Shown: positions 42,508 to 51,195, counted from the first letter of the stretch. The stretch is DNA of 64,000 nucleotides from Mycolicibacter sp. MU0102 (GCF_963378105.1 NZ_OY726398.1:2976001-3040000), one strand, 5' to 3'. Translations and numbers: made by a program. Notes: a model not told the origin generated them from the letters alone.

Positions 42508-43161
42508 GTGCCAATCACCCTTCGTCCCTTTGCCCTGGCGGGCGCCGCGCTCATCGGCGCCGGCGCAATTGCCGCAACACCCGTGGTCGTCGCCCCGCCC
42601 AACTTGCACATGCCGGCCATCGAGCTCACCGCCGACGGTAGCGGCGCGCTCGGTGACGTCCTGAGCCAGATCGACTTCTCCGGCATTTTCAGCGGCCTCG
42701 GCAACTGGCTGAGCAACGTCGACTTCGGCGGAGCCCTCAGCGACCTCTTAAACAATATCGACTTCTCCGACATCTTCAGCGGTTTCCTGAGCAACATTGA
42801 CCTGACCGGCCTCTTCAGCGGTTTCGGGGACCTGCTGGGCAACTTCGACCTGTCGGGCCTCTTCAGCGGCTTCGGGGACCTGCTGGCCAACTTCGACATA
42901 TCCGGCCTCTTCAGCGGCTTCGGCGACCTGCTGGCCAACTTCGACATATCCGGCCTCTTCAGCGGCTTCGGCGACCTGCTGGCCAACTTCGACATATCCG
43001 GCCTCTTCAGCGGCCTCGGCGACCTGCTGGCCAACTTCGACCTGTCGAACCTGTTCGGCAGCTTCGACCTGTCGAACCTGTTCGACAGCTTCGACCTGTC
43101 GAACCTGTTCTCGGAACTGGACCTGTCGGCCTGGCTCGACGGCTTGCTCGGCAGCCTGTAA
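42508..43161 (+). CDS. Secreted protein with 16-residue leucine/phenylalanine repeats
   Basis: A 217-residue protein. Residues 1-28 are a signal peptide (LRPFALAGAALIGAGAIAATPVV) that closely resembles those of the proteins at 51376 and 54608. Residues about 60-215 are degenerate repeats of the form DLLANFDISGLFSGFG, each 16 residues (48 bases, near identical at 42895, 42943, 42991), ending in DLSNLF-type shorter copies. The regular spacing of Asp, Leu and Phe suggests a solenoid or amphipathic helical stack at the cell envelope. GTG start at 42508 behind AAGGAG. No family assigned. Confidence 0.8.
   Translation: MPITLRPFALAGAALIGAGAIAATPVVVAPPNLHMPAIELTADGSGALGDVLSQIDFSGIFSGLGNWLSNVDFGGALSDLLNNIDFSDIFSGFLSNIDLTGLFSGFGDLLGNFDLSGLFSGFGDLLANFDISGLFSGFGDLLANFDISGLFSGFGDLLANFDISGLFSGLGDLLANFDLSNLFGSFDLSNLFDSFDLSNLFSELDLSAWLDGLLGSL
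42840..43030 (+). repeat. 48-bp coding tandem repeats
   Basis: Successive copies with period 48 encode FDISGLFSGFGDLLAN-type units; three copies are almost identical in DNA, showing recent duplication. Confidence 0.85.
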
Positions 43162-43175
43162 GTACCACAAACGGC

Positions 43176-43205
43176 GAGTGGCCCCTTCCAAGGAAGGGGC
43201 CACTC
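43176..43205. terminator. Perfect hairpin terminator
   Basis: Fourteen-base arms GAGTGGCCCCTTCC / GGAAGGGGCCACTC with an AA loop, just after the repeat-protein gene. Confidence 0.85.
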
Positions 43206-43223
43206 GTCTTTGGGATCGTCTTG

Positions 43224-43260
43224 TCCTCGATAGCCGTTGTAGGCCAACGACTATCGAGGA
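43224..43260. terminator. Second hairpin, terminator of ilvBNC
   Basis: Arms TCCTCGATAGCCGTTG and CAACGACTATCGAGGA pair along 16 bases with one mismatch. It lies 18 bases after the ilvC stop on the minus strand; the two convergent transcription units each have a hairpin. Confidence 0.75.
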
Positions 43261-43277
43261 GAAAACAGCACCGCCGC

Positions 43278-44291
43278 TTAGGCGGTTTCGGTGATCGGCC
43301 GGTCCACCCAGCTCATCAGGTCGCGCAGCTTCTTGCCGGTGACCTCGATGGGGTGCTCCGCGTTCTCCTTGCGCAGACGCTCGAGTTCCTTGTTGCCGCC
43401 CTCGACGTTAGCCACCAGGCGCTTGACGAAGGTGCCGTCCTGGATGTCGGACAGGATGTCGCGCATCCGCTGCTTGGTGTCGGCGTCGATCACCCGCGGA
43501 CCCGACAGGTAGCCGCCGAACTCCGCGGTGTCGCTCACCGAGTAGTTCATCCGGGCGATGCCACCCTCATACATCAGGTCGACGATCAGCTTGAGCTCGT
43601 GCAGCACCTCGAAGTAGGCCATCTCCGGGGCGTAACCCGCCTCGACCATGACCTCGAAGCCGGCCTTGACCAGTTCTTCGGTGCCACCGCACAACACGGC
43701 CTGCTCACCGAACAGGTCGGTCTCGGTCTCTTCCTTGAAGGTGGTCTTGATGACGCCGGCCCGGGTGCCGCCGATGCCCTTGGCGTACGACAAGGCCAAT
43801 GCCTCACCCTCGCCGTTGGGGTCCTGCGCGATCGCGATCAGCGAGGGCACGCCCTTGCCGTCGACGAACTGCCGGCGCACCAGGTGGCCCGGGCCCTTGG
43901 GCGCGACCATCCCGACGGTGATGTCGGCGGCCGGCTTGATCAGGCCGAAGTGGATGTTGAGGCCGTGGCCGAAGAACAGCGCGTTGCCCGCCACCAGGTT
44001 CGGCTCGATGTCATTGGTGAAGATCTCGGCCTGGGCGGTGTCGGGGGCCAGCACCATGATCACGTCCGCCCACTTGGCGACCTCGGCGGGGGTGTCGACC
44101 TCGAGGCCCTGCTCGGCGACCTTGGCGCGCGACTTCGACCCTTCCTTGAGGCCCACCTTCACCTGCACACCGGAGTCGCGCAGGCTCAGCGAGTGCGCGT
44201 GTCCCTGGCTGCCGTAACCGATCACGCCGACCTTGCGGCCCTGGATGATCGACAGGTCAGCGTCGTCGTCGTAGAACATCTCAACTGCCAC
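43278..44291 (-). CDS. ilvC: Ketol-acid reductoisomerase
   Basis: NADPH-dependent isomeroreduction of acetolactate in valine, leucine and isoleucine synthesis. The 337-residue class I enzyme has the cofactor loop GVIGYGSQGHAHSLSLRDSG, the substrate lysine region KGPGHLVRR, and the magnesium residues in DLFGEQAVLCGG and MYEGGIARMNYSVSDTAE. GTG start at 44291; 42 bases after ilvN. Confidence 0.97.
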   Translation of the reverse strand: MAVEMFYDDDADLSIIQGRKVGVIGYGSQGHAHSLSLRDSGVQVKVGLKEGSKSRAKVAEQGLEVDTPAEVAKWADVIMVLAPDTAQAEIFTNDIEPNLVAGNALFFGHGLNIHFGLIKPAADITVGMVAPKGPGHLVRRQFVDGKGVPSLIAIAQDPNGEGEALALSYAKGIGGTRAGVIKTTFKEETETDLFGEQAVLCGGTEELVKAGFEVMVEAGYAPEMAYFEVLHELKLIVDLMYEGGIARMNYSVSDTAEFGGYLSGPRVIDADTKQRMRDILSDIQDGTFVKRLVANVEGGNKELERLRKENAEHPIEVTGKKLRDLMSWVDRPITETA

Positions 44292-44333
44292 TGGTTTTCT
44301 TCCTTACTATCTTTACTGGCTTTTTCTGGGGGA

Positions 44334-44846
44334 CTATTTGGTCGTGCCGATGCCGCGCGGACCGCGAGACAACGATACGAGACCCGATTGGACGATCTCG
44401 CGGATGCCATAGGGCTCCAGCACCCGCAGTAGCGCATCGAACTTGGCCGGCGTGCCGGTGGCCTCGATGATCAACGACTCCGGAGAGACATCGATCACCC
44501 TGGCGCGGAACAGGTTCACCGCCTCGACGATCTGTCCACGCGTACTGGCATCGGCGCGGACCTTGATCAGCGCGATCTCGCGGGAGACGGAGTTGTCCTC
44601 CTCCTGCTCGACGATCTTGATGACGTTGATCAGCTTGTTGAGCTGCTTGGTGATCTGCTCCAGCGGGGTGTCCTCCACCGAGACCACGATCGTCATCCGC
44701 GACATGTTCTTGGTCTCGGTGGCACCGACTGCCAGCGACTCGATGTTGAAGCCGCGGCGGGAGAACAGTGCCGCCACCCGCGCGAGCACACCCGGCTTGT
44801 CCTCGACCAGCACCGACAGGGTGTGGGTCTTCCAACCTGTCGCCAT
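44334..44846 (-). CDS. ilvN: Acetolactate synthase regulatory subunit
   Basis: A 170-residue protein with an N-terminal ACT domain (TLSVLVEDKPGVLARVAALFSRRGFNI) that binds valine for feedback inhibition, and the conserved C-terminal half (EAVNLFRARVIDVSPESLIIEATG). It activates IlvB. The ATG at 44846 shares its A with the ilvB stop (TGATG), so the two are translationally coupled. Confidence 0.97.
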   Translation of the reverse strand: MATGWKTHTLSVLVEDKPGVLARVAALFSRRGFNIESLAVGATETKNMSRMTIVVSVEDTPLEQITKQLNKLINVIKIVEQEEDNSVSREIALIKVRADASTRGQIVEAVNLFRARVIDVSPESLIIEATGTPAKFDALLRVLEPYGIREIVQSGLVSLSRGPRGIGTTK

Positions 44847-46726
44847 CACGCGTGCCCCTCGTTGTTCTCGTCGTCGAACAGCGGCCGGATGCCGCGTGCA
44901 GCCTGGATCTCGTCGTTGCTGGTGCCGGCGGCCACCATCGGCCACACCTGCGCGTCCGCGCCGACGATGAAGTCGATCACCACCGGCCGGTCGGTGACCG
45001 CCCGCGCCTGATTGATCACGTCTTCGACGTCTTCCTCACGCTCGCAACGCAATCCGACACAGCCCAGCGCTTCGGCCAGCATCACGAAATCGGGGATGCG
45101 GTGGGAGTGGGTGGCCAGATCGGTCTGGCTGTAGCGCTCCCCGTAGAACAGGGTCTGCCACTGCCGCACCATGCCCAAGTTGCCGTTGTTGATCAACGCA
45201 ACCTTGATCGGGATGCCCTCGATCGCGCAGGTGGCCAACTCCTGGTTGGTCATCTGGAAGCAGCCGTCGCCGTCGATCGCCCACACCTCGGCGTCCGGGC
45301 GGCCCATCTTGGCGCCCATGGCCGCCGGGATCGAGAAGCCCATGGTGCCCAGGCCGCCGGAGTTCAGCCAGGTGCGCGGCTTCTCGTACTTCACGAACTG
45401 CGCGGCCCACATCTGGTGCTGGCCGACGCCGGCAACATAGAGCGCGTCGGGTCCGGCGATGCGGCCCAGCGTCTCGATGACCAACTCCGGCGACAGGCTG
45501 CCGTCGCTCTGCGGCCCGTAGCTCAGCGGGTAGGTGGAACGCAGGCCGTCGAGGTAGGTCCACCAGTCGGTCAGGTCCAACGCGAGCTTCTCGTGGCGAA
45601 GCACCTCGAGCAGCTCGGTGATGACGGCCTTGACGTCACCGACGATCGGGACGTCGGCGTGCCGGTTCTTGCCGATCTCGGCGGGGTCGATGTCGGCGTG
45701 AATCACCTTGGCATCCGGGGCGAACGAATCCAGCTGGCCGGTAACCCGGTCGTCGAATCGGGCGCCCAGGGTGATCAGCAGATCCGAGCGCTGCAGCCCG
45801 GCCACCGCCGCGACCGTGCCGTGCATACCGGGCATGCCCAGGTGCTGGCGGTGGCTGTCCGGGAACGCGCCGCGGGCCATCAAGGTGGTGACCACCGGGA
45901 TGCCGGTCAGCTCGGCCAGCTCGGCCAGTTCCTCGCAGGCATCCCCGCGGATCACGCCGCCACCGACATAGAGCACCGGCCGGCTCGCGGCCGCGATCAG
46001 TTTGGCGGCCTCGCGGACCTGCCGGCTGTGCGGCTTGGTGGTGGGCTTGTAGCCGGGCAGGTCCAGCCGCGGCGGCCACGCGAACGTGCACTGGCCCTGC
46101 AGCACATCCTTGGGGATGTCAACGAGAACTGCTCCGGGCCGTCCGCTTGCCGCGATGTGGAATGCCTCGGCCAGCGCGCGCGGGATGTCGTCACCGCTAC
46201 GCACCAGGAAGTTGTGCTTGGTGATCGGCATGGTGATGCCGGAGATGTCGGCTTCCTGGAAGGCATCCGTGCCGATCAGCTGACGGCCGACCTGACCGGT
46301 GATCGCGACCACCGGGATGGAGTCCATCTGCGCGTCGGCCAGTGGGGTGACCAGGTTGGTGGCCCCCGGCCCCGAGGTAGCCATGCACACCCCGACCCGT
46401 CCGGTGGCGTGCGCATAGCCGCTGGCCGCGTGCCCGGCGCCCTGCTCGTGGCGGACCAGCACGTGACGCAGCTTCTTCGAGTCGAACAGCGGGTCGTAGA
46501 CCGGCAGCACCGCGCCGCCGGGGATGCCGAAGATCACGTCAACGTCGAGCTCTTCCAGCGAACGGATCACCGATTGGGCACCGGTCATCTGCTCCGGCGG
46601 GACCCGCTTGGCGGGTGATTTGGCCTTGTCTGAAGCTGCGTCCGGGGCCTTATCAACGGACTTAGCCCCGTTGGCGGCTTGCGACGGTGCCGACCGCTCC
46701 GGCGGTCGCGTGGTGGGTGCGCTCAC
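44846..46726 (-). CDS. ilvB: Acetolactate synthase catalytic subunit
   Basis: Thiamine-diphosphate enzyme that condenses pyruvate to acetolactate. The 626-residue protein has the catalytic glutamate in VRHEQGAGHAASGYA, the FAD domain, and the ThDP motif GDGCFQMTNQELATCAIEGIPIKVALINN. A low-complexity 45-residue N-terminus precedes the conserved part. GTG at 46726 is chosen because the protein from there matches the mycobacterial IlvB1 N-terminus MSAPT; the upstream open frame is the leader region with the attenuator. Confidence 0.97.
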   Translation of the reverse strand: MSAPTTRPPERSAPSQAANGAKSVDKAPDAASDKAKSPAKRVPPEQMTGAQSVIRSLEELDVDVIFGIPGGAVLPVYDPLFDSKKLRHVLVRHEQGAGHAASGYAHATGRVGVCMATSGPGATNLVTPLADAQMDSIPVVAITGQVGRQLIGTDAFQEADISGITMPITKHNFLVRSGDDIPRALAEAFHIAASGRPGAVLVDIPKDVLQGQCTFAWPPRLDLPGYKPTTKPHSRQVREAAKLIAAASRPVLYVGGGVIRGDACEELAELAELTGIPVVTTLMARGAFPDSHRQHLGMPGMHGTVAAVAGLQRSDLLITLGARFDDRVTGQLDSFAPDAKVIHADIDPAEIGKNRHADVPIVGDVKAVITELLEVLRHEKLALDLTDWWTYLDGLRSTYPLSYGPQSDGSLSPELVIETLGRIAGPDALYVAGVGQHQMWAAQFVKYEKPRTWLNSGGLGTMGFSIPAAMGAKMGRPDAEVWAIDGDGCFQMTNQELATCAIEGIPIKVALINNGNLGMVRQWQTLFYGERYSQTDLATHSHRIPDFVMLAEALGCVGLRCEREEDVEDVINQARAVTDRPVVIDFIVGADAQVWPMVAAGTSNDEIQAARGIRPLFDDENNEGHA

Positions 46727-46779
46727 GGTTTCCTCTTTGTCTTCGACGACTGTGTCTTTGGAGACTGCTGGCAACAAAA

Positions 46780-46812
46780 AACCCCCGCCAGCTCAGCTGC
46801 TGCACGAGGGTT
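46780..46812 (-). terminator. Transcription attenuator in the ilvBNC leader
   Basis: On the minus strand AACCC and CAGC pair with GCTG and GGGTT, followed directly by TTTTTT. The hairpin lies between a leader peptide gene rich in Val and Leu codons and the ilvB start, the layout of amino-acid attenuation. An alternative pairing (TGCGCG and GTTGG from the leader gene with CCAAC and CGCGCA just after it) would compete with it. Confidence 0.8.
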
Positions 46813-46831
46813 GCGCGTCGGTGTTGGAAGT

Positions 46832-46870
46832 TCAGGCAACAACCAACGCGCAGTGGGCTACTACGAGCAT
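46832..46870 (-). CDS. ilvL: ilvB leader peptide, 12 residues
   Basis: An ATG at 46870 opens a 12-codon frame reading MLVVAHCALVVA, then TGA. Six of the twelve codons are the pathway end products Val or Leu (V3, V4, V10, V11, L2, L9). It stands 20 bases before the attenuator hairpin. Ribosome stalling on these codons at low valine or leucine would prevent the terminator, as described for the ilvBNC leader of Corynebacterium glutamicum. Too short for an ordinary gene finder. Confidence 0.8.
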   Translation of the reverse strand: MLVVAHCALVVA

Positions 46871-46932
46871 GCCGTTGTCCATAGCACACGACGGTAGCCG
46901 CTGGACCGACCCAGCGTCAAATGAGCGAGCAC

Positions 46933-47787
46933 TCAGTTCAGGTGGTCGACCAGCGATCCCTGCTCGCCGAACAGTTCCGCTTCCCAGTGCTCCAGCAGCG
47001 CGGCGTTGTCCTGGTCGTCGGGATGGAAGCCCGGCCGCAGGTACTCCCCCAGCCGGCGGAAGACCGCGCGGGTCAAGAACGGCGAGTGCCGCAGGGCCGC
47101 AAAGCTGCGGACGAGTCGCACCGGGTGATAGGCGGCCCGGTCGGCGAAAAGCGAGATGAGGGTGTTCGTCACGACGGCGAGGGGAAAACTGAAGCGGATG
47201 ATCCGCATCGTCCGGATGCGCCGGGTCTCATCGCCCCCGACCGCGCGATAGACGTCGAAGGCCACCGAGCGGTGCTCGGACTCCTCGATAGCATGCCACA
47301 GCAGCATGGACCGCACTTCGGTCGTGCCGAGCAGGGCCTGGGCCCGCTCGTCACTCAGCAGGGTCTCGGCGAAGACGGCGGTGAAATGTTCGAGTGCGGC
47401 GGTGATGGCCAGGCAGGTCAGCGGGGAGAACCGTCGTTCGATGATCGCCTGGCGGCGGTTCACCAGCCGGTCGATCCGGCGCGTCGGGTAACCCATCTCG
47501 TGCAGGCGCTCATTGAGTGCACGGTGCTCGCGCCCGTGGGTGACCTCCTGGCCGATGAATCCCTTCACCTGATCTTTGAGGTCGGGGTCGGTGATCTGGT
47601 CGGCGTAGCGACGCACCGAACGAATGAAGAAGTCCTCGCCCTCCGGGAACACCGCCGACAGGTGCGCGATCATGTGGCTCATCACCAGGTCACCCTGAAC
47701 GAAATGGCGGTCCAGGGCTGCCACCGGATAGTTGAACCGGATGCGACGCGGCTGTACCGCCGGGTGGCGGTTCTCGTTGGCGGTCAT
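46933..47787 (-). CDS. Metal-dependent hydrolase-like protein (ferritin-like DUF2287/PF10118 type)
   Basis: A 284-residue, mostly helical protein with the repeated histidine/glutamate pattern of this family: GQEVTHGREHRALNERL (about residue 80), ITAALEHFTAVFAE (about 135) and HAIEESEHRSVAFDVY (about 165), which together can form a di-metal centre. The family is annotated as putative metal-dependent hydrolases, but no reaction is proven. The ATG at 47787 has GAGAGAG upstream and overlaps the TetR stop by four bases. Confidence 0.8.
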   Translation of the reverse strand: MTANENRHPAVQPRRIRFNYPVAALDRHFVQGDLVMSHMIAHLSAVFPEGEDFFIRSVRRYADQITDPDLKDQVKGFIGQEVTHGREHRALNERLHEMGYPTRRIDRLVNRRQAIIERRFSPLTCLAITAALEHFTAVFAETLLSDERAQALLGTTEVRSMLLWHAIEESEHRSVAFDVYRAVGGDETRRIRTMRIIRFSFPLAVVTNTLISLFADRAAYHPVRLVRSFAALRHSPFLTRAVFRRLGEYLRPGFHPDDQDNAALLEHWEAELFGEQGSLVDHLN

Positions 47788-48452
47788 GACTCTCTCTCGG
47801 GTTGGGGGCCTGCAAAGCCGGTCGCCAGTGGCCGAACCAGCATCTTGAAAGTTTCGAGAATGTCGTTGGTGGCCACCGGTTCGTGGCCCTCGATCGACCG
47901 CGACATCGCCAGGCCGTTCATCAGTACGAAAGCCATCTGCAAGCCGATGCGCGACCGTGGGGCACCGACATCGGCGGGGTCGGCCGGGCCGAGCAGTTGG
48001 TCGTAGACCCGCTCGCAGGCTTCGGCGAACTGCCGATCGGTTTCGATGACCGCCGGCGCCAGCTCCCGGTCGGTGCGCGCCGCCACCCACAGCTCGTGCG
48101 TTGCAGTGAAGGTCGGACCGGAAAACATCGACCACAGCAGGTCGAAGGCCTCATCGATCTTGTCGGCGGACGGGTCCAGCCCCGCCATCAACACCTCGAA
48201 CTCTTCGATGCGGCGGTTCAGCGAGAACTCGATGGCGGCGGTCAGCAGGCCGACCTTGGTCGGGAAATGTCCCTGCAGCGCCCCCACCGAGACACCGGCA
48301 CGGCGGGCTACCTCGGTCGTGGTGGTTCCCTTGAAACCAACCTCTACCAGCGCGTCGAGCGTCGCGTTGAGCAGCGCATGCCGGGTTTCGGCAGTGCGCT
48401 CCGCCTGGGTTCGGCGGGGTTTGGTCGGCGGCACGCGTCCATCATTCAACAC
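47784..48452 (-). CDS. TetR-family regulator
   Basis: A 222-residue repressor-type protein: helix-turn-helix at residues about 15-60 (LLNATLDALVEVGFKGTTTTEVARRAGVSVGALQGHFPTK) and a variable ligand domain. Start GTG at 48452 is preferred, since the longer frame (to 48500) would include an AT-rich palindrome. It overlaps the following ferritin-like gene, which it probably controls together with itself. Confidence 0.88.
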   Translation of the reverse strand: MLNDGRVPPTKPRRTQAERTAETRHALLNATLDALVEVGFKGTTTTEVARRAGVSVGALQGHFPTKVGLLTAAIEFSLNRRIEEFEVLMAGLDPSADKIDEAFDLLWSMFSGPTFTATHELWVAARTDRELAPAVIETDRQFAEACERVYDQLLGPADPADVGAPRSRIGLQMAFVLMNGLAMSRSIEGHEPVATNDILETFKMLVRPLATGFAGPQPERES

Positions 48453-48454
48453 AT

Positions 48455-48479
48455 AAAATAAGTAGTCAATATTTATTTT
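48455..48479. promoter_or_regulatory. AT-rich palindrome at the TetR gene start
   Basis: AAAATAA (48455-48461) and TTATTTT (48473-48479) are perfect seven-base arms around 11 bases that contain TTGACT on the minus strand. It lies directly before the TetR start, the place of an autoregulatory operator. The AT content is far below the local GC level, so it stands out. Confidence 0.6.
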
Positions 48480-48540
48480 TACCGGGGCGCTGCCTGCCAC
48501 CCGACGGGTCGCATGACGCCGGCGGTGACATCATGCGGGG

Positions 48541-48930
48541 GTGGCCTCTCCTCCCCCCGATCCCGCACCGCTGGTGATCCGCATCTCGCCGATGGCCCAC
48601 TTCGCCGTCGGCTTCCTGGCCCTCGGCCTGCTGATCCCCGTGTTGACCTGGCCAGTCACCGCGCCCCTGTTGGCGCTGCCGATCCTGCTCTCTGTGCTGA
48701 TCGCTCGGTGGCGAACTGTGGCCGACGCTCAGCAGATCACCGTGCGGACCCTGACCGGCCGCCGCTCGATGGGTTGGGATGCCATCGACGGATTGGGATT
48801 CACCCGGGGATCGTGGGCACGGGCCCACCTGCGCGACGGCGAGATTGTGCGGTTGCCCGCGGTAAGTTTCGCCACCCTGCCGCTGCTGACCGAGGCCAGC
48901 GGCGGGCGGGTGCCCAACCCGTATCGCTGA
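48541..48930 (+). CDS. cfp6: PH-domain membrane protein CFP-6
   Basis: A 129-residue protein with two hydrophobic N-terminal segments (FAVGFLALGLLIPVL and ALPILLSVLIA) followed by a bacterial pleckstrin-homology domain (ITVRTLTGRRSMGWDAIDGLGF; EIVRLPAVSFATLPLL). Matches Rv3004, known as low-molecular-weight antigen CFP-6. Function unknown. GTG start at 48541. Confidence 0.88.
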   Translation: MASPPPDPAPLVIRISPMAHFAVGFLALGLLIPVLTWPVTAPLLALPILLSVLIARWRTVADAQQITVRTLTGRRSMGWDAIDGLGFTRGSWARAHLRDGEIVRLPAVSFATLPLLTEASGGRVPNPYR

Positions 48931-48967
48931 ATCAGCAGCAAGGGGACGGCGACGCGCCAGCGCAGTG

Positions 48968-49678
48968 CTAACCCAGCGGGTTGGCTCCGTTGAGGAACAC
49001 CCACATCGCGATGCCCCCGGCGATTCCGAGCACCAGGGCCGCGATCGATCCGATGAAGGGCCGCCGCGCCCAGCCGCGGTCGCCGTCGAGGCCGTACCGC
49101 CCGGGGCCGACCAGCACGATCGCCACTGCCACCACGATCAGGATGACGTGGTATTCGTGGCCGTCGGGCAGGAAAAGGTCGAACCGGCCCTGGTTATGCG
49201 ATGCGACGCCGGTGAGCACGCCGTTGATGAAGTACGCCAGCGCGCCGGCGGCGGCCAGCGGGGTGAACAGCCCGAGCACCAGCAGCAGGCCGGCGGCGAT
49301 CTGCCCGCCCCCTGCCGCGTAGGTCAGGATGTCGGCGTGTTGGTAGCCGGCCGCGGCGATGGAACTCTTGAAATCGGCCAGCCCTTGACCGCCCCACCAC
49401 CCGAACAGCTGACGCAGCCCGTGGGCCACCAACAGCACACCGAGACCCAACCGCAGAACCAGCAGACCGAGATCCTGGGTACCGCGCCGGTCCACCGCCC
49501 GGAACGGCTCGTCGGCGTCGGTGTCGCCGCCGATGGCAACTCCGACGCGGCCGGGGTTGGGCTGCGGCTCGGCGTAGGGCAACGGGTGGTAGCCGGTGCC
49601 TACCGGGCGAACACCGGTGGGGTCGTAAGCCGGAATGGCCGCGGTCTCGAAATCACCGGTATAAGTCGGTGATGGCAT
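48968..49678 (-). CDS. DoxX-family membrane protein (Rv3005c-like)
   Basis: A 236-residue protein: about 65 soluble, proline-rich residues, then four hydrophobic helices of the DoxX fold (LGLLVLRLGLGVLLVAHGLRQLF; AAGLLLVLGLFTPLAA; YHVILIVVAVAIVLVGPGRYGLD; SIAALVLGIAGGIAMWVFL). In M. tuberculosis the DoxX protein SseA-SodA partner is encoded elsewhere; this paralogue lies next to lppZ. ATG at 49678 with GGAGG. Confidence 0.88.
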   Translation of the reverse strand: MPSPTYTGDFETAAIPAYDPTGVRPVGTGYHPLPYAEPQPNPGRVGVAIGGDTDADEPFRAVDRRGTQDLGLLVLRLGLGVLLVAHGLRQLFGWWGGQGLADFKSSIAAAGYQHADILTYAAGGGQIAAGLLLVLGLFTPLAAAGALAYFINGVLTGVASHNQGRFDLFLPDGHEYHVILIVVAVAIVLVGPGRYGLDGDRGWARRPFIGSIAALVLGIAGGIAMWVFLNGANPLG

Positions 49679-49916
49679 GTCGTCCTCCGGATCTACCAGA
49701 CGTGCCGACTTGGGACGTCCTTTTCCTGCGTCGGCAGTCTCACCCGGCCGACGCCAGTGTGAGCCCTCGCCATGACTGGTCACCCTGCCAGCGTAAGTGC
49801 AACCCCGGCGGGATTGGGGATTTGAACGGCTTCGTTAGCGAATCGAATCCGGCCCGGTGCAGCACTGCGGCGGGCGTCGTGGCGAAACCCAACCCGGTGT
49901 CCGTAACCTGACGGGC

Positions 49917-51038
49917 ATGCGGATGCGCGGGGTGGTTCACCGGGTGCCTGTCGTACTGTGCGCGACACTCCTGGTTCTGACAGGCTGCGCACACTTCGAC
50001 GACGCTCAGTCTCAACCGTTCACCACCGTGCCGCGGCGCGGGATGGCGCCGCCGACGACTCCCCCGCCGCCACCACCGCTGCCCGCCAACCCATTCCCGA
50101 AACAGTGCCCGGCACCCGGTGTGATGCAGGGCTGCCTCGAGAGCACCAGCGGCCTGATCATGCACGGCGACAGCAAATCGGCCTTGGTCGCCGAACGGAC
50201 CACCGGCGCGGTCAAAGAAGTCTCACTGTCCGCCGAACCCAAGGTGAAGACCGTCATCGGCGTCGACCCGGCCGGCGACGGCGGCCTGATGGACATCGTG
50301 CTGTCCCCTACCTATACGCAGGACCGGTTGATGTATGCCTACATCAGCACGCCCACCGACAACCGAGTGATCCGCATCGCCGACGGCGACGTCCCGAAGG
50401 ACATCCTGACCGGGATCCCCAAGGGCGCGACGGGCAATACCGGTGCGCTGATCTTCACCAGTCCGACCACCCTGGTGGTGTTGACCGGCGACGCGGGCAA
50501 TCCCGCCGCGGCCGCCGATCCCGGTTCGACCGCCGGCAAGGTGTTGCGCATCGAGCAACCCACCACCATCGGCCAGGCCGCGCCCACCACCGCACTGAGC
50601 GGCATGGGCGCCGGCGGCGGGTTGTGCATCGACCACGTCGACGGCTCGCTCTACGTCACCGACCGAACGCCGAGCGGCGACCGGTTGCAGCGCATCACCA
50701 AGGATTCCCGGGTGTCCACCGTGTGGACGTGGCCGGACAAGCCCGGCGTCGCCGGTTGCGCCGCGATGGATGGCATCGTGCTGGTCAACCTGGTCAACAC
50801 CAAGCAGACGGTGGCTGTGCGACTGGCCGCCGGCACCGGATCGGTCACCAGCGAACCCGAGGTCATGCGCCAAGACACCCACGGCCACGTCTGGGCGGTC
50901 AAGATGTCGCCGGACGGCAACGTCTGGGGCGCGACGGTGAACAAGACCGCCGGGGATGCCGAGAAGCTTGACGACGTGGTCTTCCCGCTGTTCCCGTCTG
51001 GCGGCGGGTTCCCGCGCGCCAACGACGACAAGGACTAG
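49917..51038 (+). CDS. lppZ: Lipoprotein LppZ, beta-propeller sorbosone/PQQ-type fold
   Basis: A 373-residue lipoprotein. Residues 1-25 are a signal peptide with the lipobox LTGC (lipidated Cys near residue 22), followed by a proline-rich linker and a repeated-strand domain (GGLMDIVLSPTYTQDRLMYAYIST; ADPGSTAGKVLRIEQP) of the glucose/sorbosone dehydrogenase beta-propeller type. It is anchored to the outer face of the membrane. ATG at 49917 (an ATG at 49923 is also in frame). Confidence 0.88.
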   Translation: MRMRGVVHRVPVVLCATLLVLTGCAHFDDAQSQPFTTVPRRGMAPPTTPPPPPPLPANPFPKQCPAPGVMQGCLESTSGLIMHGDSKSALVAERTTGAVKEVSLSAEPKVKTVIGVDPAGDGGLMDIVLSPTYTQDRLMYAYISTPTDNRVIRIADGDVPKDILTGIPKGATGNTGALIFTSPTTLVVLTGDAGNPAAAADPGSTAGKVLRIEQPTTIGQAAPTTALSGMGAGGGLCIDHVDGSLYVTDRTPSGDRLQRITKDSRVSTVWTWPDKPGVAGCAAMDGIVLVNLVNTKQTVAVRLAAGTGSVTSEPEVMRQDTHGHVWAVKMSPDGNVWGATVNKTAGDAEKLDDVVFPLFPSGGGFPRANDDKD

Positions 51039-51195
51039 GCGCCCGTCGGGCACGCTCTGTGCCACACCTCCGCGTCCGCGAGGCCCCGATCAGTATCAGC
51101 TTCGCGCTGCCCGCGGCGTCGATTCATCCGCGGCCGCAAGACTCCCAGACACCACTTTGGTCCACTCGGAGCCGCCGCCCTTCCGCCTGGCGCAA

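Noticed and set aside
44768..46618. 616-residue plus-strand open frame opposite ilvB
   Set aside because: It is the antisense shadow of a certain gene in GC-rich DNA; composition is Gly/Arg/Val/Asp/Gln/His-rich with no family features.
46727..46777. Longer IlvB from an ATG at 46777
   Set aside because: The extension lies over the attenuator's T-run region and does not match the conserved IlvB1 N-terminus, which begins at the GTG at 46726.
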